A DNA stretch of 20,333 nt, taken from a virus. The translations under genes and the position numbers were made by a program. The notes below the pieces were generated by a model, which saw only the letters and a list, made by a program, of their open reading frames with translations, was not told the origin of the DNA and searched no databases. The stretch covers positions 1-20,333 of the IMG/VR virus record IMGVR_UViG_3300001849_000310; one strand, given 5' to 3'. Below, piece after piece: positions 1 through 5,953 of the stretch (within the stretch, counting starts at the first letter, position 1; each line of letters starts with the position of its first letter).

Positions 1-132
1 AAGATCGGCTTCAAGACACGTTACGGTATGGTTGCAAATCCATTTGCTCAGGGTCTAACAGTAGGTTCCGGTAACTTGTATGTTAACAGCAACTATTATT
101 ACCGTAGAACAATTGTAAATAATCTTATGTAG
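1..132 (+). CDS. 23: Major capsid protein, C-terminal fragment (T4 gp23-like)
   Basis: Open from the left edge and ending at TAG 130-132; only the last 43 codons are present. The peptide has the segment GFKTRYGMVANPFAQG and an aromatic end (NSNYYYRRTIVNNLM). This resembles the C-terminus of T4-like gp23 capsid proteins, where a KTRYG..NPF motif precedes a Y-F/Y-RR stretch near the end. gp23 forms the hexamers of the prolate head shell. Two hairpins, the second a strong terminator, follow directly, as expected after a very highly expressed late gene. The family call rests on this short tail, so identity is likely but the start, size and cleavage site cannot be seen. Confidence 0.8.
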   Translation, partial: KIGFKTRYGMVANPFAQGLTVGSGNLYVNSNYYYRRTIVNNLM

Positions 133-140
133 GACGCGCT

Positions 141-167
141 TATTAGGTTGTTAACTATAACCTAATA
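141..167. repeat. Perfect 9-bp inverted repeat downstream of gp23
   Basis: TATTAGGTT (141-149) and AACCTAATA (159-167) are perfect reverse complements around a 9-nt loop, starting 8 nt after the gp23 stop. It lacks a U tract. It may protect the 3' end of the capsid mRNA or act with the terminator just downstream; the role is inferred. Confidence 0.6.
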
Positions 168-173
168 TAGTAT

Positions 174-209
174 AAAAAAACCGCTAGAGGGAAACTTCTA
201 GCGGTTTTT
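174..209 (+). terminator. Rho-independent terminator after gp23
   Basis: CCGCTAGA (181-188) pairs with TCTAGCGG (197-204). A G-U and a G-C pair extend the stem to a GAAA tetraloop (191-194). A run of A (174-180) precedes it and TTTTT (205-209) follows, so it may work in both directions. It separates the capsid gene from the endonuclease that follows. Confidence 0.9.
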
Positions 210-212
210 CAT

Positions 213-220
213 TATAAATA
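213..220 (+). promoter_or_regulatory. T4-type late promoter TATAAATA
   Basis: Exact match to the T4 late consensus TATAAATA (213-220), read by host RNA polymerase carrying gp55. It lies between the gp23 terminator and the endonuclease gene at 292, so that gene has its own late promoter. The window encodes gp55 itself (4107-4616). Confidence 0.8.
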
Positions 221-225
221 GCTTT

Positions 226-255
226 ACCTGTCGCGGATCGGCAAATCCCACAGGT
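226..255 (+). promoter_or_regulatory. Structured 5' leader hairpin of the endonuclease mRNA
   Basis: ACCTGT (226-231) pairs with ACAGGT (250-255). Inside are a 5' CGC bulge (232-234), a second stem GGAT/ATCC (235-238, 245-248), one unpaired C (249) and the loop CGGCAA. It begins 6 nt after the TATAAATA box, so it should lie at or near the 5' end of the late transcript. The same architecture with different paired bases occurs at 11853-11878. AGGTTC (252-257) could instead pair with GAACCT (281-286), which overlaps the end of the ribosome binding site (AGGAAGGA, 275-282); that switch is speculative. Confidence 0.55.
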
Positions 256-291
256 TCTAAGGCTAACAAATTTTAGGAAGGAACCTCAGCA

Positions 292-954
292 ATGGATACT
301 TATACAACACCTTACACGTATCATATAGCTTGGACTCAATTAGGTCAACATTATTATGGTGTTCGATACGCCAACGGATGTTCTCCGGAAGACTTTTGGG
401 TTAGATATTTCACTTCAAGCGAAACTGTAAGACAATATAGAGAACAATACGGCGAGCCAGACGTTATTGAAGTTCGCAAGACGTTCGATTGTCCCGAGAA
501 GGCTATGCTTTGGGAATGTAAAGTATTGAAGCGTTTGAAGGCTGCTCAATCTGATAAGTGGTTGAATAAGAACAACGGGTACAAAGATTTTGTAATTGGA
601 CCTGGAATACTTGCTCCTCATTATGGTAAGAAACATTCCGACGAGACTAGACAGAAGATGTCAGAACAACGTCAAAAAGAAAACAATGGTTTTTTCGGGA
701 AACAACATTCTGAAGAAGCTAAACAAAGAATGTCAGAAGCTAAAAAGGGGAAGCCAGGATTAAAGGGAAAATCCGCTCCTCATTACGGAAAACAACATTC
801 TGAAGAGACAAAGCGTAAGATTTCCGAATCACAAAGGGGCGAAAACAGCGCTTGGTTCGGTAGGAAGCATTCAGAAGAGACTAAAGCCAAACTCAAGGAA
901 GCTTGGAAGAAAAGAAAAGAGCAAAGGTTAAATAATAATATTACCGTTATTTGA
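292..954 (+). CDS. Free-standing homing endonuclease with NUMOD3-like repeats
   Basis: 220 aa. Residues about 7-95 form a divergent GIY-YIG-like nuclease domain of the kind seen in T4-like phage homing endonucleases, with a YYGVRYA core, TSS motif, a GEPDVIEVRKTF segment and a WE..VLKRL helix. Four NUMOD3-like DNA-binding repeats follow (about 110-205), each with an aromatic-FG/YGK/R core, HS(D/E)ETK/R and a basic helix: HYGKKHSDET, FFGKQHSEEA, HYGKQHSEET, WFGRKHSEET. The tail is very basic. Such proteins cut the equivalent site in genomes lacking the gene and are copied in by repair. The start is set by AGGAAGGA (275-282), 9 nt upstream. It has its own late promoter and structured leader and sits directly after the gp23 terminator, as for an inserted element. 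Nuclease activity is inferred from the family. Confidence 0.8.
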   Translation: MDTYTTPYTYHIAWTQLGQHYYGVRYANGCSPEDFWVRYFTSSETVRQYREQYGEPDVIEVRKTFDCPEKAMLWECKVLKRLKAAQSDKWLNKNNGYKDFVIGPGILAPHYGKKHSDETRQKMSEQRQKENNGFFGKQHSEEAKQRMSEAKKGKPGLKGKSAPHYGKQHSEETKRKISESQRGENSAWFGRKHSEETKAKLKEAWKKRKEQRLNNNITVI

Positions 955-966
955 TGGGAAATTAAG

Positions 967-1209
967 ATGTTATTCGAACCTAAGCGCAGAACCATTATCA
1001 CATTAGACATCTTTTACTATTTGCCAGATCATCAAAGTCTTATACAAGAATTCCTTTGGCAAACAGAAGATTACGCCCCAGATTATCAACGAATGCATAA
1101 GTTTTTAAATTATTGGAGATTGAATGTGAACGCTGTGATAAAAGAAATTTTGTTCAAAGAATCTGAAACCGCTAAATGGAGAAATGTTGATTATTTGATC
1201 AAAACTTAA
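967..1209 (+). CDS. Usg-like family protein
   Basis: 80 aa. The N-terminal two-thirds match my memory of the Usg family (PF06233), small proteins of unknown function encoded near trp genes in Alphaproteobacteria. The shared pattern is a short strand, Y-x-(M/L)PDH-x-(S/P)LIQEF-x-WQ, then D-x-AP-(D/E)-(Y/F)-x-R-(M/L)HKFL-x-(Y/F)W. Here YLPDHQSLIQEFLWQ is at about 19-33 and DYAPDYQRMHKFLNYW at about 36-51. The C-terminus is less conserved. The start ATG has only a weak upstream GGGA. The stop overlaps the next ATG (TAATG), so the two are probably co-translated. No function can be given. Its presence suggests gene exchange with an alphaproteobacterial host. A profile search is needed to settle the family; I rate the motif match as good. 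Confidence 0.65.
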   Translation: MLFEPKRRTIITLDIFYYLPDHQSLIQEFLWQTEDYAPDYQRMHKFLNYWRLNVNAVIKEILFKESETAKWRNVDYLIKT

Positions 1210-1505
1210 TGACCAAGTATATCTATGTAATAGCTCCTGTCAATACAGACAAACCTCCTTGTAAGATAGGAATAAGCGATAATCCCGACAAACGAGTCAA
1301 ACAGTTGCAAACAGGGCATCCTGAGAAGCTTGAAGTCAAATACTTACTTGAAGTGAATAATGCGGAATTTTACGAACGTTTGTTACATAAAGACATCAAA
1401 CACAAACGCAAAACTGGAGAATGGTTCGATTTAACTGTTAAAGAAGCTATTGATCAAATAGGATTCACGATGATACATTATCAAGAATCTGAATTAACGT
1501 TTTGA
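1209..1505 (+). CDS. Small GIY-YIG-superfamily protein (T5orf172/MUG113-like)
   Basis: 98 aa. It begins YIYVIAP, followed by PCKIGISDNPDKRVKQLQTG at about 17-36, the core of the T5orf172/MUG113 branch of the GIY-YIG superfamily: strand, K-I-G-x-(S/T) in place of YIG, then x-x-R-x-x-x-LQTG/H-P. A later ALLH-like helix with an E (EFYERLLHKDI) and GEWFDL complete the domain, so almost the whole protein is this one domain. Members occur in phages and bacteria, often as nuclease-like domains or in T5-type proteins, and few have tested activity. The start codon overlaps the stop of the Usg-like gene. It has no DNA-binding repeats, unlike the endonuclease upstream, so it may be a stand-alone nuclease or a decayed mobile gene. 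Family is confident, function is not. Confidence 0.65.
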   Translation: MTKYIYVIAPVNTDKPPCKIGISDNPDKRVKQLQTGHPEKLEVKYLLEVNNAEFYERLLHKDIKHKRKTGEWFDLTVKEAIDQIGFTMIHYQESELTF

Positions 1506-1554
1506 TAAATACAGTTTAAGAAGAAGCGATTAATCGACGGAACTTATCAATTTT

Positions 1555-1577
1555 AAGGAGCTTCGGCTCCTTTTTTT
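1555..1577 (+). terminator. Rho-independent terminator with UUCG loop
   Basis: AGGAGC (1556-1561), loop TTCG, GCTCCT (1566-1571), followed by TTTTTTT (1571-1577). C(UUCG)G is an unusually stable tetraloop. It closes the 292-1505 gene group and isolates the structural gene at 1606. Confidence 0.92.
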
Positions 1578-1605
1578 ATAGTTACAATGACATTGGAGTG
1601 TTCGA

Positions 1606-2121
1606 ATGACATCAGTAGATATTACAAATAAAAACTTTCTTTCTCAAATCAATTTTAAATTCGTTTTGAAACGAGCTCCGTACGTTGATTTTTTCGTGCA
1701 GAGTGTCAATTTACCTGGTATCTCTTTACCTCCTGTAGACGTTAACAACCCTTTGATTCGTATCCCTTATCCTGGCGATCATTTGAATTACGAAGAATTG
1801 GAATTGTCGTTTAAGGTTGATGAAGATTTTCAAAACTACTTTGAAATTCACAATTGGATAAGGAATTTGGGTAAAAGAGATTTTAACGAATACAAATCGA
1901 TTTCGTCAAACCCAGATTATTCTGGTGATGGTATAAGATCAGACATCTCTTTATTTGCCTTGACTAGTCAAAAAAATCCAAATTACGAAATTGTATTCAA
2001 AGACGCTTTTCCTATCAGTTTGTCTGGATTAGAGTTTAGATCTACAGACGAATCAGTTGATTACATTGAAGCAAAGGCTGTTTTTAACTACATCACTTAC
2101 GATATCAACAAAACTACTTGA
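1606..2121 (+). CDS. T4-like tail-tube-fold structural protein (gp19/gp54-like)
   Basis: 171 aa. The sequence resembles a family widespread in T4-like phages of cyanobacteria and marine hosts, often annotated as tail-tube or gp19/gp54-like. Features: an N-terminal strand NFKFVLKRAPYVDFFVQSVNLP (spoken here in pieces: FKFVLKRAP, then FFVQSVNLPGISL), a conserved IPYPGDHLNYEELELSF segment with VDED, EIHNWIRNLG at about 80-89, then SLFALTSQKNPN, IVFKDAFPISLSGLEF, and a final VDYIEAKAVFNYITYDI strand. This order fits the beta-barrel of tail tube proteins. It is not close to T4 gp19 in sequence, and whether it is the tube, the gp54 tube initiator or another tail component is open. ATG follows a GGAG site. 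No strong late promoter is visible immediately upstream. Confidence 0.5.
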   Translation: MTSVDITNKNFLSQINFKFVLKRAPYVDFFVQSVNLPGISLPPVDVNNPLIRIPYPGDHLNYEELELSFKVDEDFQNYFEIHNWIRNLGKRDFNEYKSISSNPDYSGDGIRSDISLFALTSQKNPNYEIVFKDAFPISLSGLEFRSTDESVDYIEAKAVFNYITYDINKTT

Positions 2122-2146
2122 TTTTTTGTTAGGTTCGTAGTATATT
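2118..2146 (+). promoter_or_regulatory. Sigma70-type promoter for uvsY-uvsW operon
   Basis: TTGATT (2118-2123), 17-bp spacer, TATATT (2141-2146). The -35 overlaps the end of the tail-tube-like gene. Start would fall near 2153, giving a short leader before uvsY at 2180. Likely an early promoter used by host polymerase. Confidence 0.65.
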
Positions 2147-2179
2147 GACTTATTAAAGAATTAGTTTAAGGTCGTTACT

Positions 2180-2614
2180 ATGAATTTCGAAAAACTGTTC
2201 AATGAATGGGAATTGGATTCTAATATAGACAAATCGGAATTAGCCGACGAATCTTTGAAAATTCCCAAACTACACCACAAGTACTACACCTTTCTTATAA
2301 CAGAAAAATCGATTCTTAAAAGATTAGAATCTGATATGAAAGTTTTGAAAACTGAAAAATACGAATTTTACACTCAAGGGCATACTGAAGAATCTAAAGC
2401 AAAAGGTTGGACTTTGCCAGCTAGAGGTCTAATACTAAAAGCGGATGTTCCTATGTATATGGAATCGGATAAAGAAATTATTGATCTGTCTCTTAAGATT
2501 GGTATGCAACAAGAGAAAATCGAATTCCTAGAGTCTGTAATCAGAACAATACAAAATCGGAGTTACTCGATTAGGAATGCAATTGATTTCATTAAATTCA
2601 CTATGGGTGGATGA
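2180..2614 (+). CDS. uvsY: UvsY recombination mediator
   Basis: 144 aa, close to the 137 aa of T4 UvsY. UvsY loads the UvsX recombinase onto single-stranded DNA coated with gp32. The pattern fits the family: an acidic N-terminus, DESLKIPKLHHKYY at about 23-36 (T4 has a related YSKWL block), a long charged helix ending KTEKYEFYTQG (T4: KARLDYYSGRG), an acidic DKEIIDLSLKIG segment, and a C-terminal amphipathic helix with IRTIQNRSYSIRNAIDF (T4: LDAIKSRGFAIKHIQD). No ATPase motifs, as expected. It is the first gene after the promoter at 2118 and its stop overlaps the ATG of uvsW (ATGA), as expected for translational coupling. Placement beside uvsW matches the T4-like layout. Confidence 0.88.
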   Translation: MNFEKLFNEWELDSNIDKSELADESLKIPKLHHKYYTFLITEKSILKRLESDMKVLKTEKYEFYTQGHTEESKAKGWTLPARGLILKADVPMYMESDKEIIDLSLKIGMQQEKIEFLESVIRTIQNRSYSIRNAIDFIKFTMGG

Positions 2615-4059
2615 TGACTGACGTAATAACAATTAAAAAGTACGACGAAGTGTATAACAAACTGATCTGCGATCCCGGGATTATGATGGAGATTTCAGAT
2701 TATTTTACATTCGATGTTCCAGGAGCTAAATTCACTCCCGCTTACAAAAGTAAGTTTTGGGATGGTAAAATACGGCTTGTTAACATTATGTCAGGTCTTC
2801 TTTACGCTGGATTAAAAGATCAAGTAGAACTGTTCTGTAAGAATAGAGAATACGAATTTCAACAAGAAGGCGATTTTGGCGATCAAGAATTTTCTGTTAA
2901 TGAAGCTAATTCTTTTATTGAAAAACTGAAACCAAAACATCTACCAAGAGATTATCAGTTTGATGCTTTCTTACACGCAGTAAGAAAGAAAAGAGCCGTC
3001 CTTCTTTCTCCTACAGGTTCTGGTAAATCCTTAATCATTTACCTTCTTTGTTGTTGGTACAGAAAGAAAACGTTGATTATCGTTCCAACTACATCGTTAG
3101 TTCATCAGATGTCTTCAGATTTTGTTGATTATGGGTTGCCGGAAAAAGGTTACATACACAAAATTATGTCGGGCGAAGAAAAAGCTTCTGATTGCTTATT
3201 CACCGTTTCCACTTGGCAATCCATTTACAAAATGCCAAAATCTTGGTTTGATCAATTTGATGTTGTAATTGGAGACGAAGCTCATACATTCAAAGCAAAA
3301 TCCCTAACATCCATTATGACTAAACTAACAGATTGCGAATATCGATTCGCGTTCACAGGAACGTTAGACGGAACGTTAACTAATAAGCTCGTATTAGAAG
3401 GTTTGTTTGGGACCGTAAGAAAGGTTGCCACTAGCTCCGAGCTTATGGAAAAGAAACAGCTTTCTGACCTAATAATCAAAGCGATCGTCTTACAATATCC
3501 TGAAGATATCAAAAAAACTTTTTGTAAGGTTGATTATCAAGTTGAGATGGATTACATTGTACAAAACTTGAAACGAAATAACTTTATTAAGAACCTAGCT
3601 CTTTCGTTAGAAGGTAACACGTTACTGTTGTTCCAATACGTGGAAAAACAAGGTAAGGTGATACACGATTTGATATCAAAAAATTCTGCAGAACGTAAAA
3701 CATTCTTGATTCACGGTTCAGTCGATGGAGAAAAAAGAGATGAGATTAGAAAGATTCTTAAAGACGAAACTAACGCTATCTTAACAGCTAGTTATGGAAC
3801 CACACAAGCAGGTATCAATATACCTAACCTTTCTAATCTTATATTCTGTTCCCCTTCAAAGTCTGTAGTAAGAAACTTACAGTCGATTGGTAGAGTGTTG
3901 AGAACAGCTGAAGATAAGAAATTTGCTACACTATATGATATAGCTGATGACCTTAGTTGGAAATCTAAAAAGAATCATACGTTGGGTCATTTCGTTGAAC
4001 GTATCAAAATCTACAACAACGAACAGTTCAACTACAAGATATACAACGTAACACTTTAA
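2611..4059 (+). CDS. uvsW: UvsW ATP-dependent DNA/RNA helicase
   Basis: 482 aa (T4 about 500). UvsW is a superfamily 2 helicase that unwinds R-loops and branched DNA and switches T4-like phages from origin- to recombination-driven replication. The N-terminal domain (1-110) carries the family block FTPAYKSKFWDGKIRL at about 41-56, as in T4 (FNPRFRYGNWDGRIRL). Helicase motifs: Walker A SPTGSGKS 133-140, motif Ia VPTTSLVHQM at about 158, DEAH 222-225, motif III AFTGTL at about 247-252, motif V ASYGTTQAGIN at about 394, and motif VI QSIGRVLR at about 424-431. T4 UvsW has a degenerate P-loop (TSAGRS); here it is canonical. Start: tandem ATGATG overlapping the uvsY stop; either Met is possible. Confidence 0.95.
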   Translation: MMTDVITIKKYDEVYNKLICDPGIMMEISDYFTFDVPGAKFTPAYKSKFWDGKIRLVNIMSGLLYAGLKDQVELFCKNREYEFQQEGDFGDQEFSVNEANSFIEKLKPKHLPRDYQFDAFLHAVRKKRAVLLSPTGSGKSLIIYLLCCWYRKKTLIIVPTTSLVHQMSSDFVDYGLPEKGYIHKIMSGEEKASDCLFTVSTWQSIYKMPKSWFDQFDVVIGDEAHTFKAKSLTSIMTKLTDCEYRFAFTGTLDGTLTNKLVLEGLFGTVRKVATSSELMEKKQLSDLIIKAIVLQYPEDIKKTFCKVDYQVEMDYIVQNLKRNNFIKNLALSLEGNTLLLFQYVEKQGKVIHDLISKNSAERKTFLIHGSVDGEKRDEIRKILKDETNAILTASYGTTQAGINIPNLSNLIFCSPSKSVVRNLQSIGRVLRTAEDKKFATLYDIADDLSWKSKKNHTLGHFVERIKIYNNEQFNYKIYNVTL

Positions 4060-4106
4060 TCATTATCACCACATTAGTGATTATACCCGATTATAAAGGA
4101 ATGGCA

Positions 4107-4616
4107 ATGAAAAATTTGAGACCAAAGAGACATTATGTCAATAACAAAGATCTGTTCGAAGCTTTGAAAGATTATAAAATTAAATTGATAGAGAAACCAG
4201 AAGCTAAGATTCCAGATTACATAGGAATCTGTATACAAAAAATTTGCACTAGATTGGCTACCAAAAGCAATTTCATAGGTTACTCGTTCAAAGATGAAAT
4301 GATTTCTGACGGTATTGAAAATTGTATCTACGCAGTTCCTTTGTTTGATCCGAACAAAACTGACAATCCTTTCGCCTATTTCACACAAATCTCATACAAC
4401 GCATTCCTTCGCCGTATCGCTAAGGAAAAGAAACAACAATACATCAAACACAAAAATCTACAAAACTACCATACAGAGTTGGAGTTTGATGATAACGCCA
4501 TAATGCATAAGAATAACGATTTGTCGAATCAAGTGATTGAAGAGTTCGAGAAAAAGTTGACTAAACCCAAAAAATCTAGTATAGTAGGTCTAGAGAAATT
4601 CGTAGAAACGGAGTAA
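4107..4616 (+). CDS. 55: Late-transcription sigma factor gp55
   Basis: 169 aa from the ATG at 4107; T4 gp55 is 185 aa. gp55 replaces sigma70 on host RNA polymerase and recognises TATAAATA. Conserved blocks: HYVNNKDLFEALKDYK near the N-terminus (T4: YNYVNNKELLQAIIDWK), IGICIQKICTRLATKSNF followed by SFKDEMISDGIENCI (T4: QEMIADGIEASI), FDPNKTDNPFAYFTQI and NAFLRRIAKEKKQ, the sigma region 2-like helix. A GTG at 4077 is in frame but lacks a site; AAGGA at 4096-4100 lies 6 nt before ATG 4107, and that start matches the family N-terminus. The window has three exact TATAAATA boxes, its probable targets, so the regulator and some target sites are in the same stretch. Confidence 0.93.
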   Translation: MKNLRPKRHYVNNKDLFEALKDYKIKLIEKPEAKIPDYIGICIQKICTRLATKSNFIGYSFKDEMISDGIENCIYAVPLFDPNKTDNPFAYFTQISYNAFLRRIAKEKKQQYIKHKNLQNYHTELEFDDNAIMHKNNDLSNQVIEEFEKKLTKPKKSSIVGLEKFVETE

Positions 4617-4619
4617 ATA

Positions 4620-4871
4620 ATGAATAAGGAACAAATTCCACAGGCTGTAATTGATTCGGTTGAAGGTATGTTCAACCCGTTGTATAACGATCACGTAAAA
4701 CAAAATTTTGAAGATCGCGTTGTTTCTATAGTTCAATTCTGTAACGAATCGTTGAAACAGAGAAAATTCAAAAAGACCCCACAATGGTACGTCAATAACA
4801 GACAGAAAGACCCTACTTACGTTATGGTTGAAAAAACAAATAAGATTCTAGAAAACGAATACCGTAAGTAA
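4620..4871 (+). CDS. Conserved hypothetical protein between 55 and 47
   Basis: 83 aa, not recognised. It starts 3 nt after the gene 55 stop; the purine-rich GGAG of the upstream gene end serves as the binding site. The protein is mixed alpha-helical in appearance, with an acidic/hydrophobic N-terminus (EQIPQAVIDSVEGMF), a basic centre (ESLKQRKFKKTPQWYVNNRQKD) and a helical end. No signal peptide, membrane segment or cysteine. It ends 5 nt before gene 47, so it belongs to the same operon. T4 also carries small genes of unknown role between 55 and 47, but I see no clear match to any of them. Confidence 0.75.
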   Translation: MNKEQIPQAVIDSVEGMFNPLYNDHVKQNFEDRVVSIVQFCNESLKQRKFKKTPQWYVNNRQKDPTYVMVEKTNKILENEYRK

Positions 4872-4876
4872 TCCTT

Positions 4877-5950
4877 ATGACAAAGATAGCTGTTATTTGC
4901 GATTCGCACTGGGGCGTTCGAGGGGACAATGTTCATTTCCTTGATATGAACAAAAGATTTCTAGAAAACGTCTTTTTTCCAACTATTGATGAACAACGTA
5001 TCAAGTGTGTGTTACACTTAGGTGATGTGGTTGATAAAAGAAAACAAATTAGTTTCCAAACAGCTAATTGTCTACGTAAAGATTTCCTAGAACCTCTTGC
5101 AGATAGAGGTGTTAGAACAATTGTAACTGTTGGTAATCACGATTGTTTTTATAAAAACACGAACAAAATCAATGCGTTGACCGAATTGGTTCAAGATAAG
5201 TACACGAATTTTGAAGTTTTGATCGATCCGACCGAAATGGAATTGTATAATCAAAAGATTCTTATGCTTCCTTGGATTTGTCAAGAGAATCAAGAAAACT
5301 CTATGCGTATGATAAACGAAACGAATGCTTCGATTTGCTTAGGTCATCTAGAAATCGAAGGGTTTGAAATGTACAAAGGATTAGTTAACGAACATGGGAA
5401 AAGTAGGCAACTTTTTGATAAATTTCATATGGTGTTGTCTGGTCACTATCACCATGTTTCTTCTGATGGAAGTATTAATTATCTGGGTTCTCACGGTGAG
5501 TTTACTTGGTCTGATTATAACGACCCTCGTGGTTTTCACATCTTGGATTTACAAAAAAAGGATTTGACGTTTTGTCAAAACCCTTATACTATGTTCTCTA
5601 AGATCTGGTACGATGATAATGGAAAAGAATTGAAAGACCTACTTGCTACAGATTTTTCTCTTTACCAAAACAAAATAGTTAAGTTGATTGTTCAGAACAA
5701 AACAAATCCTTATTGGTTTGACAGATTTTGTGAAAAGCTAGAATCAACTGGGTTGATCAACTTACAAATTGTTGAAGATCATCTTAATTTGAACGTAGAA
5801 AATCCAGAAGATATTGTAGACGAAGCCCAATCAACGATTGATATCTTTAGAAAACATATAAGTCAGATTTCGGATTTTGATGATAACAATCGTTCTAAAC
5901 TCGAAACCTTGATTGTAGAACTGTATAATAATGCTATAACAGTGGAATAA
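4877..5950 (+). CDS. 47: Recombination endonuclease subunit gp47 (Mre11/SbcD-like)
   Basis: 357 aa (T4 gp47: 339). With gp46 it forms the phage Mre11-Rad50 complex that resects double-strand ends for recombination-dependent replication. Calcineurin-type metallophosphatase motifs are in order: CDSHWG 8-13, LGDVVDKR 48-55, GNHD 86-89, GHLE 156-159, and GHYHH 189-193, the last giving metal ligands. The segment CLGHLEIEGFEMYKG parallels T4 CVGHWELNGFYFYKG, and NDPRGFHILD parallels NDPRGFWMFD. The C-terminal 130 residues are acidic and helical, fitting the gp46-binding part. ATG is preceded by no clear ribosome binding site. It is 3 nt from gene 46, so the two subunits are made together. Confidence 0.95.
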   Translation: MTKIAVICDSHWGVRGDNVHFLDMNKRFLENVFFPTIDEQRIKCVLHLGDVVDKRKQISFQTANCLRKDFLEPLADRGVRTIVTVGNHDCFYKNTNKINALTELVQDKYTNFEVLIDPTEMELYNQKILMLPWICQENQENSMRMINETNASICLGHLEIEGFEMYKGLVNEHGKSRQLFDKFHMVLSGHYHHVSSDGSINYLGSHGEFTWSDYNDPRGFHILDLQKKDLTFCQNPYTMFSKIWYDDNGKELKDLLATDFSLYQNKIVKLIVQNKTNPYWFDRFCEKLESTGLINLQIVEDHLNLNVENPEDIVDEAQSTIDIFRKHISQISDFDDNNRSKLETLIVELYNNAITVE

Positions 5951-5953
5951 CCA

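Noticed and set aside
1504-1511. GATAAATA, one mismatch from the late promoter, before the tail-tube-like gene
   Set aside because: The strong UUCG terminator at 1555-1577 lies between it and the gene, so it could not serve that gene; a single mismatch in AT-rich DNA is not enough.
4077-4106. Upstream GTG start for gene 55
   Set aside because: No ribosome site before GTG; AAGGA fits ATG 4107 and the N-terminus then matches T4 gp55.
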